A stretch of 64,000 nucleotides of DNA from Paraburkholderia sp. UYCP14C (GTDB taxonomy: Bacteria; Pseudomonadota; Gammaproteobacteria; Burkholderiales; Burkholderiaceae). The stretch lies in contig NZ_SELS01000004.1 of NCBI RefSeq assembly GCF_004197395.1, positions 1 to 64,000 on the forward strand, in the 5' to 3' direction. Shown here piece after piece: positions 18,225 to 25,891 of this stretch (positions are counted from its first letter, which is position 1; every line of letters begins with the position of its first letter). Both the position numbers and the translations under genes were made by a program. The notes under the pieces are model-generated. The model saw only the letters and a list, made by a program, of their open reading frames with translations. It searched no databases and had not been told where the DNA came from.

Positions 18225-19325
18225 ATGCTCAGTTTTGCGCTCGGTTTTCTCGTCTCCCTGCTGATCACTTTGTTGATCGTGCGTTATGCGCATCTGCATG
18301 AAAAACTCTCGACTGATACGGATCTGGCGGGCGTGCAGAAATTTCACGTGCGTCCGGTGCCGCGTATCGGCGGGACCGGAATTCTGATCGGGCTGATCGT
18401 CTCCGCGGTGCAATTGCATCGCGCGTATCCGGCCGTGTCGGGCGGCATTCTCGGGCTGATCGCGTGCGGCATGCCGGCGTTCGGCTCGGGGCTGATCGAG
18501 GATCTGACCAAGCGCGTGTCGCCGCTCGCCCGCCTCATTTGCACGATGGCGGCCGCCGCGCTCGCGTGGTTCTTTCTCGACATCGCGGTCACGCGCATCA
18601 GCGTGCCGCCGCTCGACTTTCTGCTGTCATATGCGGCGATCTCGTTCACGGTCACGGTGCTCGCGGTCGCGGCGCTCGCCAACGCGATCAATATCATCGA
18701 CGGCTTCAACGGCCTCGCGTCGATGGTCGCGTTCATGATGTTCGCGTCGCTCGCGTACGTCGCATTCCAGGTGCACGACCCGGTCGTGCTGTCCGCGTCG
18801 TTCATGATGATGGGCGCGGTGCTCGGCTTCTTCATCTGGAACTTCCCGGCCGGGCTGATCTTTCTCGGCGATGGCGGCGCGTACTTCATCGGCTTCATGC
18901 TCGCCGAGCTGTCGATCCTGCTCGTGATGCGCAACCGCGACGTGTCGGCATGGTATCCAGTGCTGCTTTTCATGTACCCGATCTTCGAGACGTGCTTCTC
19001 GATCTACCGCAAGAAGTTCATTCGCGGCATGTCGCCGGGCATCCCGGACGGCGTGCATCTGCACATGCTGGTCTACAAACGGCTGATGCGTTGGGCAGTC
19101 GGCGCGCGCACCGCGCGCGAACTGACGCGGCGCAACTCGCTGACGTCGCCTTACCTGTGGCTGCTGTGTCTGATCGCGGTGGTGCCGGCGACGCTGTTCT
19201 GGCGCCACACGCTGCATCTGTTCTGCTTCGTGGTGGTGTTCGCGACGACCTATGTCTGGCTTTATGTAAGCATTGTGCGCTTCAAGTCGCCGAGATGGAT
19301 GGTGGTGAGGAAGGTGAAGCGGTAA
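18225..19325 (+). CDS. WecA/MraY-family undecaprenyl-phosphate sugar-phosphate transferase
   Basis: A 366-residue membrane protein with about 10–11 segments. The family motifs are RIGG (about 48–51), GLIEDLTKRVSP (acidic magnesium site, about 91–102), NAINIIDGFNGLAS (about 158–171), FLGDGGAYFIG and the HLHMLVYKR histidine motif near 282–290. Such proteins move a sugar 1-phosphate from a UDP-sugar to undecaprenyl phosphate and start a lipid-linked glycan. I chose ATG 18225 because the first hydrophobic helix begins there (MLSFALGFLVSLLI). The window has two such initiators (the other at 22251). This one could serve the Wzx/Wzy system to the left, but that is an inference. The end is rich in basic residues, as expected on the cytoplasmic side. 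Confidence 0.88.
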   Translation: MLSFALGFLVSLLITLLIVRYAHLHEKLSTDTDLAGVQKFHVRPVPRIGGTGILIGLIVSAVQLHRAYPAVSGGILGLIACGMPAFGSGLIEDLTKRVSPLARLICTMAAAALAWFFLDIAVTRISVPPLDFLLSYAAISFTVTVLAVAALANAINIIDGFNGLASMVAFMMFASLAYVAFQVHDPVVLSASFMMMGAVLGFFIWNFPAGLIFLGDGGAYFIGFMLAELSILLVMRNRDVSAWYPVLLFMYPIFETCFSIYRKKFIRGMSPGIPDGVHLHMLVYKRLMRWAVGARTARELTRRNSLTSPYLWLLCLIAVVPATLFWRHTLHLFCFVVVFATTYVWLYVSIVRFKSPRWMVVRKVKR

Positions 19326-19600
19326 TGCGTCGGACCCGCTCGTCGTTAGCGCGGGACCGAGCGATTCGCCAGCAGGCTATCACGCCGCATTAATCGAAGT
19401 TAAAAGACTATTGGATTTTTTGAAAGGCGACGGTCTTTGATTGAAAGCCAGAATTAAAACTCACAGATATGAATTGTCCTCGATAACTAACAACAAGATG
19501 GCGCGGTAAAAACTGCTGTGCGGAAACAAACATAGAAAATGCGGCAAATCTTTCGGGTTATGTTAGCCTTGATCGACTAGCTCATTTTCATTACAAAATA

Positions 19601-20293
19601 ATGAACAGGTTCGATTCTTCCATCGAAACATATCTGTCCGGCATACACTGCAATCATTTCGCGACCCAATCGATCGAGGTCATCACCGACTTCTACTCGT
19701 TCAAGGGTCTCCTGCTGATTCCCGTGCTGTGCTGGATCTGGTTTCAGCCGAACGAGCGCCTCCAATGGCGACGGGAGATTGTTCTCTCCACGCTGGTGAG
19801 CGGCCTCGTGGCGCTCTTCGTCGGCAGACTGCTGACTCATGTGTTGCCGTTCAGGGTGCGCCCCATCTTTAACACTGAATTGCATCTGCACTTTCCAGCC
19901 GGCGCGACCAACGATGCGCAGCTGTCAAACTGGAGTTCCTTCCCCAGCGACCACGCGATGCTATGGATGGCGATCGCCACCGGCATATTCCTGGTGTGGC
20001 GGGGCATCGGTTTACTGGCGATGATCTATACCGCACTCGTCATTTGTCTTCCGCGCGCCTGGCTCGGTTTTCACTATCCGACCGATTTGATCGCGGGCGC
20101 CGCGGTGGGAGTGGTGATTACCCTGATCATGACGCGAGACGCGATCCGCGCGCGCTACGCGACTCCGATGCTGCGATGGATGGAACGCTATCCGGGGCCT
20201 TCAGCGACGGTGGCCTTCATAGTGTGCATCCAGCTCGTCACGCAGTTCGACGAACTGCGCAAGGTGGCGGGCGGTCTGCTCAAACATCTATAG
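19601..20293 (+). CDS. PAP2-family membrane phosphatase
   Basis: A 230-residue protein with about five or six membrane helices. The three phosphatase motifs are present: HVLPFRVRP (about 80–88), SFPSDHAM (about 113–120) and PRAWLGFHYPTD (about 151–162). PSDH replaces the usual PSGH. The family includes undecaprenyl-diphosphate phosphatases and lipid A phosphatases, so it may recycle the lipid carrier used by the glycan pathways here. No strong Shine–Dalgarno precedes ATG 19601. The 275-base gap to its left is AT-rich and the gene is separate from the WecA-like gene. It converges with the dehydratase gene at 20359. Confidence 0.85.
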   Translation: MNRFDSSIETYLSGIHCNHFATQSIEVITDFYSFKGLLLIPVLCWIWFQPNERLQWRREIVLSTLVSGLVALFVGRLLTHVLPFRVRPIFNTELHLHFPAGATNDAQLSNWSSFPSDHAMLWMAIATGIFLVWRGIGLLAMIYTALVICLPRAWLGFHYPTDLIAGAAVGVVITLIMTRDAIRARYATPMLRWMERYPGPSATVAFIVCIQLVTQFDELRKVAGGLLKHL

Positions 20294-20358
20294 AGCGCGC
20301 GTGGCGGGCGTAGGCCGGGTTGAACGATACGGCGAACCCCCCGGCTGAGAATTCCCTC

Positions 20359-22239
20359 TTAAGAAGCCTTCGTCGCCGGCATCACGCTGCGCAGCGTAGT
20401 GGCAGTCGCCGGCAGATACTCCGGGACCCAGCGCCGCAGATCGCGCCGCACTTCGTCGTCGGCCGGCACGCGATGCTGCATCAGCCACGGCAGCAGGTTG
20501 TCGATCAGGCTGTCCGGCACTTCGCGAGCCTGCGCGATCCGCAGCTTCGGGTGCGGCGTACGGGTGGTGGTTTCGTCGTCCGCGAGCAGTTCCTCGTAGA
20601 GCTTCTCGCCCGGGCGCAGGCCCGTGAACACGACGCGAATCTGCTCCTCGGTGAAGCCGTACAGGCGGATCAGATCGTGCGCCAGATCGGCGATCCGCAC
20701 CGGCTTGCCCATATCGAGAATGAAGATCTCGCCGCCGCGCCCCATGCTCGACGCCTGCAACACGAGTTGCGAAGCCTCCGGAATCGTCATGAAGAAACGC
20801 GTGATCTCCGGATGCGTGACCGTCACCGGGCCGCCGCGCGCGATCTGCTCCTGGAACTTCGGAATCACGCTGCCCGCGCTGCCCAACACGTTGCCGAAGC
20901 GCACCGTCTCGAACTGCGTGCGCCGCGCACCCTGCTGCTGCAGCGCCGAGCACGCCATCTCCGCGAGCCGCTTGCTCGCACCCATCACGTTGGTCGGGTT
21001 GACGGCCTTGTCGGTCGAAATCAGCACGAAATGGGCGACGTCGTGGCGGATCGCCGAGCGCGCGACGCGGTAGGTGCCGAGCACGTTGTTGCGCACCGCT
21101 TGCCACGTGTTGACCTCTTCCATCAGCGGCACGTGCTTGTAAGCCGCCGCATGAAACACGATGTGCGGACAGTAGCGCGCCATCACCTGATCGAGCAGCA
21201 GCGAGTCCTTCACGTCGCCGATGATCGGCACCACCGACACTTCCGGGTACTTGTCGCGCAGCTCTTCGTTCAGTCGATAGATCGAAAACTCGGAGATGTC
21301 GAAAGCGACCAGTTGCACCGGACCGAAGCGCAGGATCTGCCGGCACAGCTCGGAGCCAATCGAGCCGCCCGCGCCCGTCACCATCACGACGCGGTTTTTC
21401 AGCAGCGCGGCGACGTGCTCGGTGTCGATCGTCACCGGGTCGCGGCCGAGCAGGTCTTCGAGATCGATCTGCCGCACCCGCGACAGGAACGCCTGGCCTT
21501 GTGTGAGAGGGGTCAGCGCGGGCAGCGTCATCGCGCGGACGCCGGCGCGCACGCACAGCGTGGCGATGCGCCGATGCGCTTCCACCGATGCCGACGGCAC
21601 CGCGATGATCACATGCTCGACCTTCAGCTCCGTGCAGATTTTCTGCAGATCGCTGATCGCGCCGACCACGCGATAGCCGTAGATTTCGCGGCCCTGCTTG
21701 ATCGGATCGTCGTCGAGTAAACCCACGAGGCGCCATTGGCCCGAACGCTTCAACTCGCGCACGAGGTTCGCGCCGGCATTGCCCGCGCCGAGCACGAGCA
21801 CCGGCTTACCCTGGCCGACGAGACCGCCGTAGCGATAGAACTCCTTGGCCGCGCGATACAGCGCGCGTGAGCCGCCCATCGTCAGGAACAGCAGCATCGG
21901 CGACACGATCAGCACCGAGCGCGGCACCACCGGCGCCGGCTGCAACAGCGCCGAGCCGATCACGACGACGAGCGCGCCGACGCCGATCGCCTTCGCGATC
22001 CGTACGAGGTCGGGCAGGCTCGCGAACACCCACATGCCGCGATAGAGGCCGTAGCTGCGGAACATCACCGCGTAGATCAGCAGCACCCAGACGAGTGCAT
22101 GCAGCCCGCTCGACCAGAACGGCGCGGGCACCGGCCCATTGAACCGGATCACATAGGCCAGCAACCAGGCCATGGCCACCGCGCACAGGTCGAACGCAAA
22201 CGCACTGAACGAAAGCCATCTGGCTTTGAAGCTTTTCAT
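20359..22239 (-). CDS. wbiI: WbpM/CapD-like UDP-HexNAc 4,6-dehydratase (WbiI-like)
   Basis: A 626-residue protein. Four N-terminal membrane helices (about 8–125) are followed by a Rossmann domain with VLVLGAGNAGANLV (about 146–159). The catalytic SDR domain starts with MVTGAGGSIGSELC near 288. The signature STDKAVNPTNVMGASK has Met where classical SDRs have Tyr, the usual WbpM-type change. It makes UDP-4-keto-6-deoxy-GlcNAc at the inner membrane, the precursor of QuiNAc or FucNAc. It is 11 bases downstream of the WbiH-like gene, so the three genes 24282–20359 form one operon. The last 25 residues are variable. The order matches the wbiG–wbiH–wbiI end of the B. pseudomallei O-antigen cluster. 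Confidence 0.92.
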   Translation of the reverse strand: MKSFKARWLSFSAFAFDLCAVAMAWLLAYVIRFNGPVPAPFWSSGLHALVWVLLIYAVMFRSYGLYRGMWVFASLPDLVRIAKAIGVGALVVVIGSALLQPAPVVPRSVLIVSPMLLFLTMGGSRALYRAAKEFYRYGGLVGQGKPVLVLGAGNAGANLVRELKRSGQWRLVGLLDDDPIKQGREIYGYRVVGAISDLQKICTELKVEHVIIAVPSASVEAHRRIATLCVRAGVRAMTLPALTPLTQGQAFLSRVRQIDLEDLLGRDPVTIDTEHVAALLKNRVVMVTGAGGSIGSELCRQILRFGPVQLVAFDISEFSIYRLNEELRDKYPEVSVVPIIGDVKDSLLLDQVMARYCPHIVFHAAAYKHVPLMEEVNTWQAVRNNVLGTYRVARSAIRHDVAHFVLISTDKAVNPTNVMGASKRLAEMACSALQQQGARRTQFETVRFGNVLGSAGSVIPKFQEQIARGGPVTVTHPEITRFFMTIPEASQLVLQASSMGRGGEIFILDMGKPVRIADLAHDLIRLYGFTEEQIRVVFTGLRPGEKLYEELLADDETTTRTPHPKLRIAQAREVPDSLIDNLLPWLMQHRVPADDEVRRDLRRWVPEYLPATATTLRSVMPATKAS

Positions 22240-22250
22240 TGCGCAGAACC

Positions 22251-23273
22251 TCAGATTGGCCCGGAACGGGACACATGGCGCCGCCAGCGGCGATCAATAC
22301 ACAGCCCCGCGATCACCAGCACGACAGCCCATGCGACGACAACCAGCCATTGATACAGAAGAGCGAATTGTAGCGCCAAGATAGCAAGCATTATGCCCGC
22401 CACCATGAACAAATACCAAATCCACGCGGTCGATGCGTGCCCCAAACCCGACTGCACCAGTCTTTGATAGTAGTGTTCGCGATGCGCCTGCCAAAATTTT
22501 TCACCGCGCAGCAGGCGCTTGAGCAGCGTGACCGACGCATCGCCGATGAACGGCGCGAAGCACAGCGCCGGAAACCACACCGGCCAGACGCCCTCGCGCC
22601 AGCCCCAGTAGCCGAGCGCGCCGGCCAGAAAGCCGAGCGGGATCGAGCCGGCGTCACCGAGAAAGATGCGCGCCGGGTGAAAGTTGAACAGCAGAAAGCC
22701 CGCGGCTGCACCCGCGACGATCAGGCTCGCCGTCGCCAGCGCCGGGTCCGCATGCGACGACAGCGACGCGGCCACCGCATAGCCGCCGAAGCCGAACAAC
22801 GCCATGCCGCCCGCGAGGCCGTCCGAGCCGTCCATGAAGTTGTAAAGATTGACGAGCCACACGAGCAGAACCGCCATGCACGCGAGCGCCCACCACGGCA
22901 CGTCGGCCGGATAGACGGCGATCAGCGCCGCCACTGCCGCCGCGTGGCCGCCGAAGCGCACGCGCGCGGGCAGGCCGCGGCGATCGTCGATCTGCGACAG
23001 CGCCGCGAGCAGCGCCGCGGCAAGCGCGGGCAGCCACAGCGACGGCGCCGCGAGCGCGATCAGCAGCACCGCGACCGGCACGATGCCCCAGCCGCCGACG
23101 CGCGGCGTCGGGCGCGTGTGCAGCGAGCGGTCGTTGGGGATATCGGTGGCGAGCCGCCACGCGAGGCCGGTGCGCAGCAGCGTCCACAGGATCGCCGCAC
23201 AGGCGGCGAGCGCGGCGACGCCCCACGGCAGCAGAGAGACGATGGAAGAGGCGGAATGTGAAGCGAGCGGCAT
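22251..23273 (-). CDS. wbiH: WbpL/WecA-like phosphosugar transferase (WbiH-like)
   Basis: A 340-residue membrane protein with about 10–11 helices. The diagnostic parts are RPTPRVGG (about 53–60), SQIDDRRGL (acidic site, about 92–100), NLYNFMDGSDGLAGG (about 141–155), RIFLGDAGSIPLGF and AHREHYYQRL near 265–274. It transfers QuiNAc- or FucNAc-1-phosphate to undecaprenyl phosphate and so starts the O antigen, as WbpL does in Pseudomonas. It sits between the dehydratase and reductase genes that supply its donor, with only 11 bases to the first. Start ATG 23273 has no clear ribosome site, so it may be translated by read-on from wbiG, whose stop lies 49 bases upstream. Confidence 0.9.
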   Translation of the reverse strand: MPLASHSASSIVSLLPWGVAALAACAAILWTLLRTGLAWRLATDIPNDRSLHTRPTPRVGGWGIVPVAVLLIALAAPSLWLPALAAALLAALSQIDDRRGLPARVRFGGHAAAVAALIAVYPADVPWWALACMAVLLVWLVNLYNFMDGSDGLAGGMALFGFGGYAVAASLSSHADPALATASLIVAGAAAGFLLFNFHPARIFLGDAGSIPLGFLAGALGYWGWREGVWPVWFPALCFAPFIGDASVTLLKRLLRGEKFWQAHREHYYQRLVQSGLGHASTAWIWYLFMVAGIMLAILALQFALLYQWLVVVAWAVVLVIAGLCIDRRWRRHVSRSGPI

Positions 23274-23322
23274 CGATAAAGTTAGCGGTTCAGGTCGGAG
23301 TCAGGGCGGGCTCAATGCGGGG

Positions 23323-24282
23323 TCAATGCGTCGACCGATACCACGCCGCGGTTTCGAGCAGCCCATGCTCGACCGTATGCGGCGGATACCAGTTCAGGCA
23401 CGCGCGGATATGCGAGCCGTCGACGCACAGCTCGCCGATCAACCGGTCGATCTGCGCCGAGCGGCCGGTCAGGCGCCCCGCGAGACGCAGCACGCCGACC
23501 GGCACCGGCACGAGCCGCGCGGGCACGTGCAGCTGCGTGGCCAGCAGGCGCGCGAGCTCAGGCACGCTGAGGTCGCGGCCGTCGGTCACATGGAAGGTTT
23601 CGCCGGCCGCGCGCGGATCGGTCGCGCAATGCACCAGCGCGTCCGCGAGGTTGTCGACGAACACGAGGCTGCGACGCGCATTGACCGCGCCGAGCGGCAA
23701 CGGAATGCCGCGCGCGACCGCGTTCATCAGCTGCAGGAAGTTCGCGCGCACGCCCGGCCCGTAGACCAACGGCGGGCGCACCACGACGATTTCGAGACCC
23801 GTCGAGCGGCCGTAGTCGAACAGCGCGCGTTCTGCTTCCAGTTTCGAGATGCCATATGCATCGGACGGCGCGGGCTGATCCGTTTCGGCAATCGGCCGGC
23901 CGCTGCTCGCCTCGCCCATCGCCTTGATGCTGCTGACGAACACGAAGCGCCGCGCACCCGCGCGCCGCGCCGCGGCCGCGACGCGCAAGCTGCCCTCGAC
24001 GTTGGTTGCGCGATAAGCGGCCAGCGGCTCGGTCAAGGTTTCCTGCATCACGTGCACGCGCGCAGCCAGGTGGATCACCGCATCGCAAGTGAGCGCGACC
24101 GGCCAGCGCTGGTCGATGCCCGCGAAGTCTTCGGTATCGAGCAGCCATTCGCGCACGCCCTCGGCGGCCGTCTGCGGCCGGCGCACCGCGCCGGTCACGC
24201 GATCGCCCCGCCGCAGCAGCGCGCGCGACACCGCCTGGCCGACGAAGCCGTTGGCGCCGGTGACGAGAACTTGCAGACTCAT
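23323..24282 (-). CDS. wbiG: WbpV-like NAD-dependent 4-keto reductase/epimerase (WbiG-like)
   Basis: A 319-residue short-chain dehydrogenase of the extended type. VTGANGFVGQAV (about 7–18) binds NAD(P). The catalytic set is SSIK (about 122–125) and YGISK (about 142–146). The length and context match WbpV and WbiG, which reduce UDP-4-keto-6-deoxy-GlcNAc made by the WbpM-like enzyme two genes on. It supplies the donor for the initiator WbiH. The ATG at 24282 overlaps the stop of a short upstream frame (ATGA), so the start is well placed. Whether the product is QuiNAc or FucNAc cannot be read from sequence. Confidence 0.87.
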   Translation of the reverse strand: MSLQVLVTGANGFVGQAVSRALLRRGDRVTGAVRRPQTAAEGVREWLLDTEDFAGIDQRWPVALTCDAVIHLAARVHVMQETLTEPLAAYRATNVEGSLRVAAAARRAGARRFVFVSSIKAMGEASSGRPIAETDQPAPSDAYGISKLEAERALFDYGRSTGLEIVVVRPPLVYGPGVRANFLQLMNAVARGIPLPLGAVNARRSLVFVDNLADALVHCATDPRAAGETFHVTDGRDLSVPELARLLATQLHVPARLVPVPVGVLRLAGRLTGRSAQIDRLIGELCVDGSHIRACLNWYPPHTVEHGLLETAAWYRSTH

Positions 24283-24479
24283 CGCACTGCCCCGTCACGC
24301 ACGTCGCGGCGCACGATTTCGCCGACGCCATGCCGCGCGGTCCACGCAAACAGACGATCGTCGTCGGGATTCGACGCGGCCGCAAACGGCGGGAAAGGCG
24401 GATCAGACACGATACAATCTGGCATCGGCGGTGCTTTCTCAGGAAGTCTGGCTGGGAACGTATTGTATTCGGGCGACAC
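24279..24479 (-). CDS. Small open frame coupled to wbiG; doubtful gene or remnant
   Basis: A 66-codon frame whose TGA overlaps the wbiG ATG as ATGA. It starts MSPEYNTFPARLPEK, with another Met at about residue 19 (MPDCIVSDPPFPPF). I do not recognise the protein. The coupling suggests real translation, but it could equally be the degraded 3' end of a gene that once lay upstream of wbiG, where Burkholderia O-antigen loci usually carry glycosyltransferases. The frame has no hydrophobic helix and is rich in Pro, Asp and Arg. Confidence 0.25.
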   Translation of the reverse strand: MSPEYNTFPARLPEKAPPMPDCIVSDPPFPPFAAASNPDDDRLFAWTARHGVGEIVRRDVRDGAVR

Positions 24480-24919
24480 CCGTCGCGGCCCGCGAATCGT
24501 AAGGGATGGCAGCGGGCCACCTGGGCGCTAGAATGGCTGCGCTGCCGCGACCACGCCGGCAGCCCCAACACGCGGCACGAACGTCGGGCCGTGATAATAA
24601 AACGGACCTGCGCCCGCTGGCACGTCGTTCGTACACTTCGTAACAACTCAAACATATTCGCGCATGTGGAATTCGTGGTATCGATCCGACGTGCTCGACA
24701 ACAGCACACTCAGGCCCGGTCGCTGGCCGTGCGAACGGGCTTCGGCCGGCGCACCGGCAAGCCAGCGCCTGAAGGCCGCGCAACCGCGCGGCGCGCATCC
24801 ACGTGAATGCCCTGAATCCCGCCCGGTCCCGCCGCCGATCCCGCGCGTTGCGCGCAGCGGCGTGCCGGCAGCGTGCTGGTCTGAAGAAAAGAACTGTTTG
24901 AGCGACTAGAGTCCCACCT
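24480..24919. other. Divergent intergenic region, promoter-bearing by position
   Basis: About 440 bases between the leftward wbiG trio and the rightward glycosyltransferase operon. An AT-richer patch at about 24625–24680 is the likeliest promoter site for the rightward operon, but no –35/–10 pair of good quality is visible. No gene seen. Confidence 0.35.
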
Positions 24920-25891
24920 ATGAAAGTATTGTTCGCCACCTACCCGATGGCATTCCATACCCCTGGCGGCGGAGAAATCCAGTTGCTTGCGTATCACAAG
25001 CATCTGCCCGCGCACGGCGTCGACGTCACGCTGTTCGATCCGTGGAAGCCGCGGTTTCTCGAACATGACGTGGTGCATTTCTTCTCGTGCGTCGGTGGCT
25101 CGGTGCACTTCTGCAACTTCGTCAAGCAACTCGGCTTGCCGCTCGTCGTGTCGTCGAGCCTGTGGGTGACGGAGGAAACGAAACATCTCTATCCGATCGG
25201 CGAGATCCATCATCAGTTTTCTCTGGCGGATCGCGTGGTCGCGAACTCCGAGATCGAGTGCGACACGCTCGCGCGCATCTTCGATCTGCCGCGCGAGAAG
25301 TTCGCGAGCGTGTTGAACGGCGTCGAACAGAGCTTTTACGAGCCGGTCGCGGCGGAGTCGTTCCGCCGTGAATACGGTATCGAGGGCCGCTTCATCCTGA
25401 ACGTCGGCAACATCGAGCCGCGCAAGAACCAGCTCGCGCTGATCCGGGCGATGAAGTCGTTCCCCGAACTGAAGCTCGTGCTGATCGGCCATCAGCGCGA
25501 TCCCGAATATGCGAAGGCGTGCTTCGACGAGGGCGGCGAGCAGGTCGTCTACGCTGGCACGCTGCCTCACGACTCGCCGCTGCTGCGCTCCGCCTACGCG
25601 GCCTGCGAAGCGTTCGTGCTGCCGAGCACGCTCGAAACGCCGGGGCTCGCCGCGCTCGAAGCGCACGCCGCCGGCGCGCGCATCGCGGTCACAAAAGTTG
25701 GCTCTACCGAAGAATATTTCGCGCAGCATGTCGCCTACCTGGATCCGTTCGACGTCGACAGCATCATTGGATCGATTCGCGCGGCGCTCGCGCAACCGCG
25801 CGGCGCTGTCGCGGCCCCGACGCGAGATCTGACCTGGCAGGCCGTCCTGTCGCCCTTGAAAGACCTCTACGATTCCCTGCAGACGAAATGA
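24920..25891 (+). CDS. GT4 glycosyltransferase (GGGE type)
   Basis: A 323-residue, rather short GT-B enzyme. It begins MKVLFATYPMAFHTPGGGE, with the GGGE phosphate loop. The donor domain has RFILNVGNIEPRKNQLALIR (about 155–174), and the C-terminal stretch FVLPSTLETPGLAALEAHAA holds the E-x7-E pattern. The body resembles the mannosyl- or rhamnosyltransferases of O-antigen islands. It is the first gene of a four-gene operon in which every junction overlaps, here by ATGA with the GT2 gene. It resembles the gene at 35087–36076 at the N terminus (AFxTxGGGE) and in the IEPxKNQLxLIRA stretch, so the two look like paralogues facing each other across the island. The start has no strong Shine–Dalgarno. 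Confidence 0.88.
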   Translation: MKVLFATYPMAFHTPGGGEIQLLAYHKHLPAHGVDVTLFDPWKPRFLEHDVVHFFSCVGGSVHFCNFVKQLGLPLVVSSSLWVTEETKHLYPIGEIHHQFSLADRVVANSEIECDTLARIFDLPREKFASVLNGVEQSFYEPVAAESFRREYGIEGRFILNVGNIEPRKNQLALIRAMKSFPELKLVLIGHQRDPEYAKACFDEGGEQVVYAGTLPHDSPLLRSAYAACEAFVLPSTLETPGLAALEAHAAGARIAVTKVGSTEEYFAQHVAYLDPFDVDSIIGSIRAALAQPRGAVAAPTRDLTWQAVLSPLKDLYDSLQTK

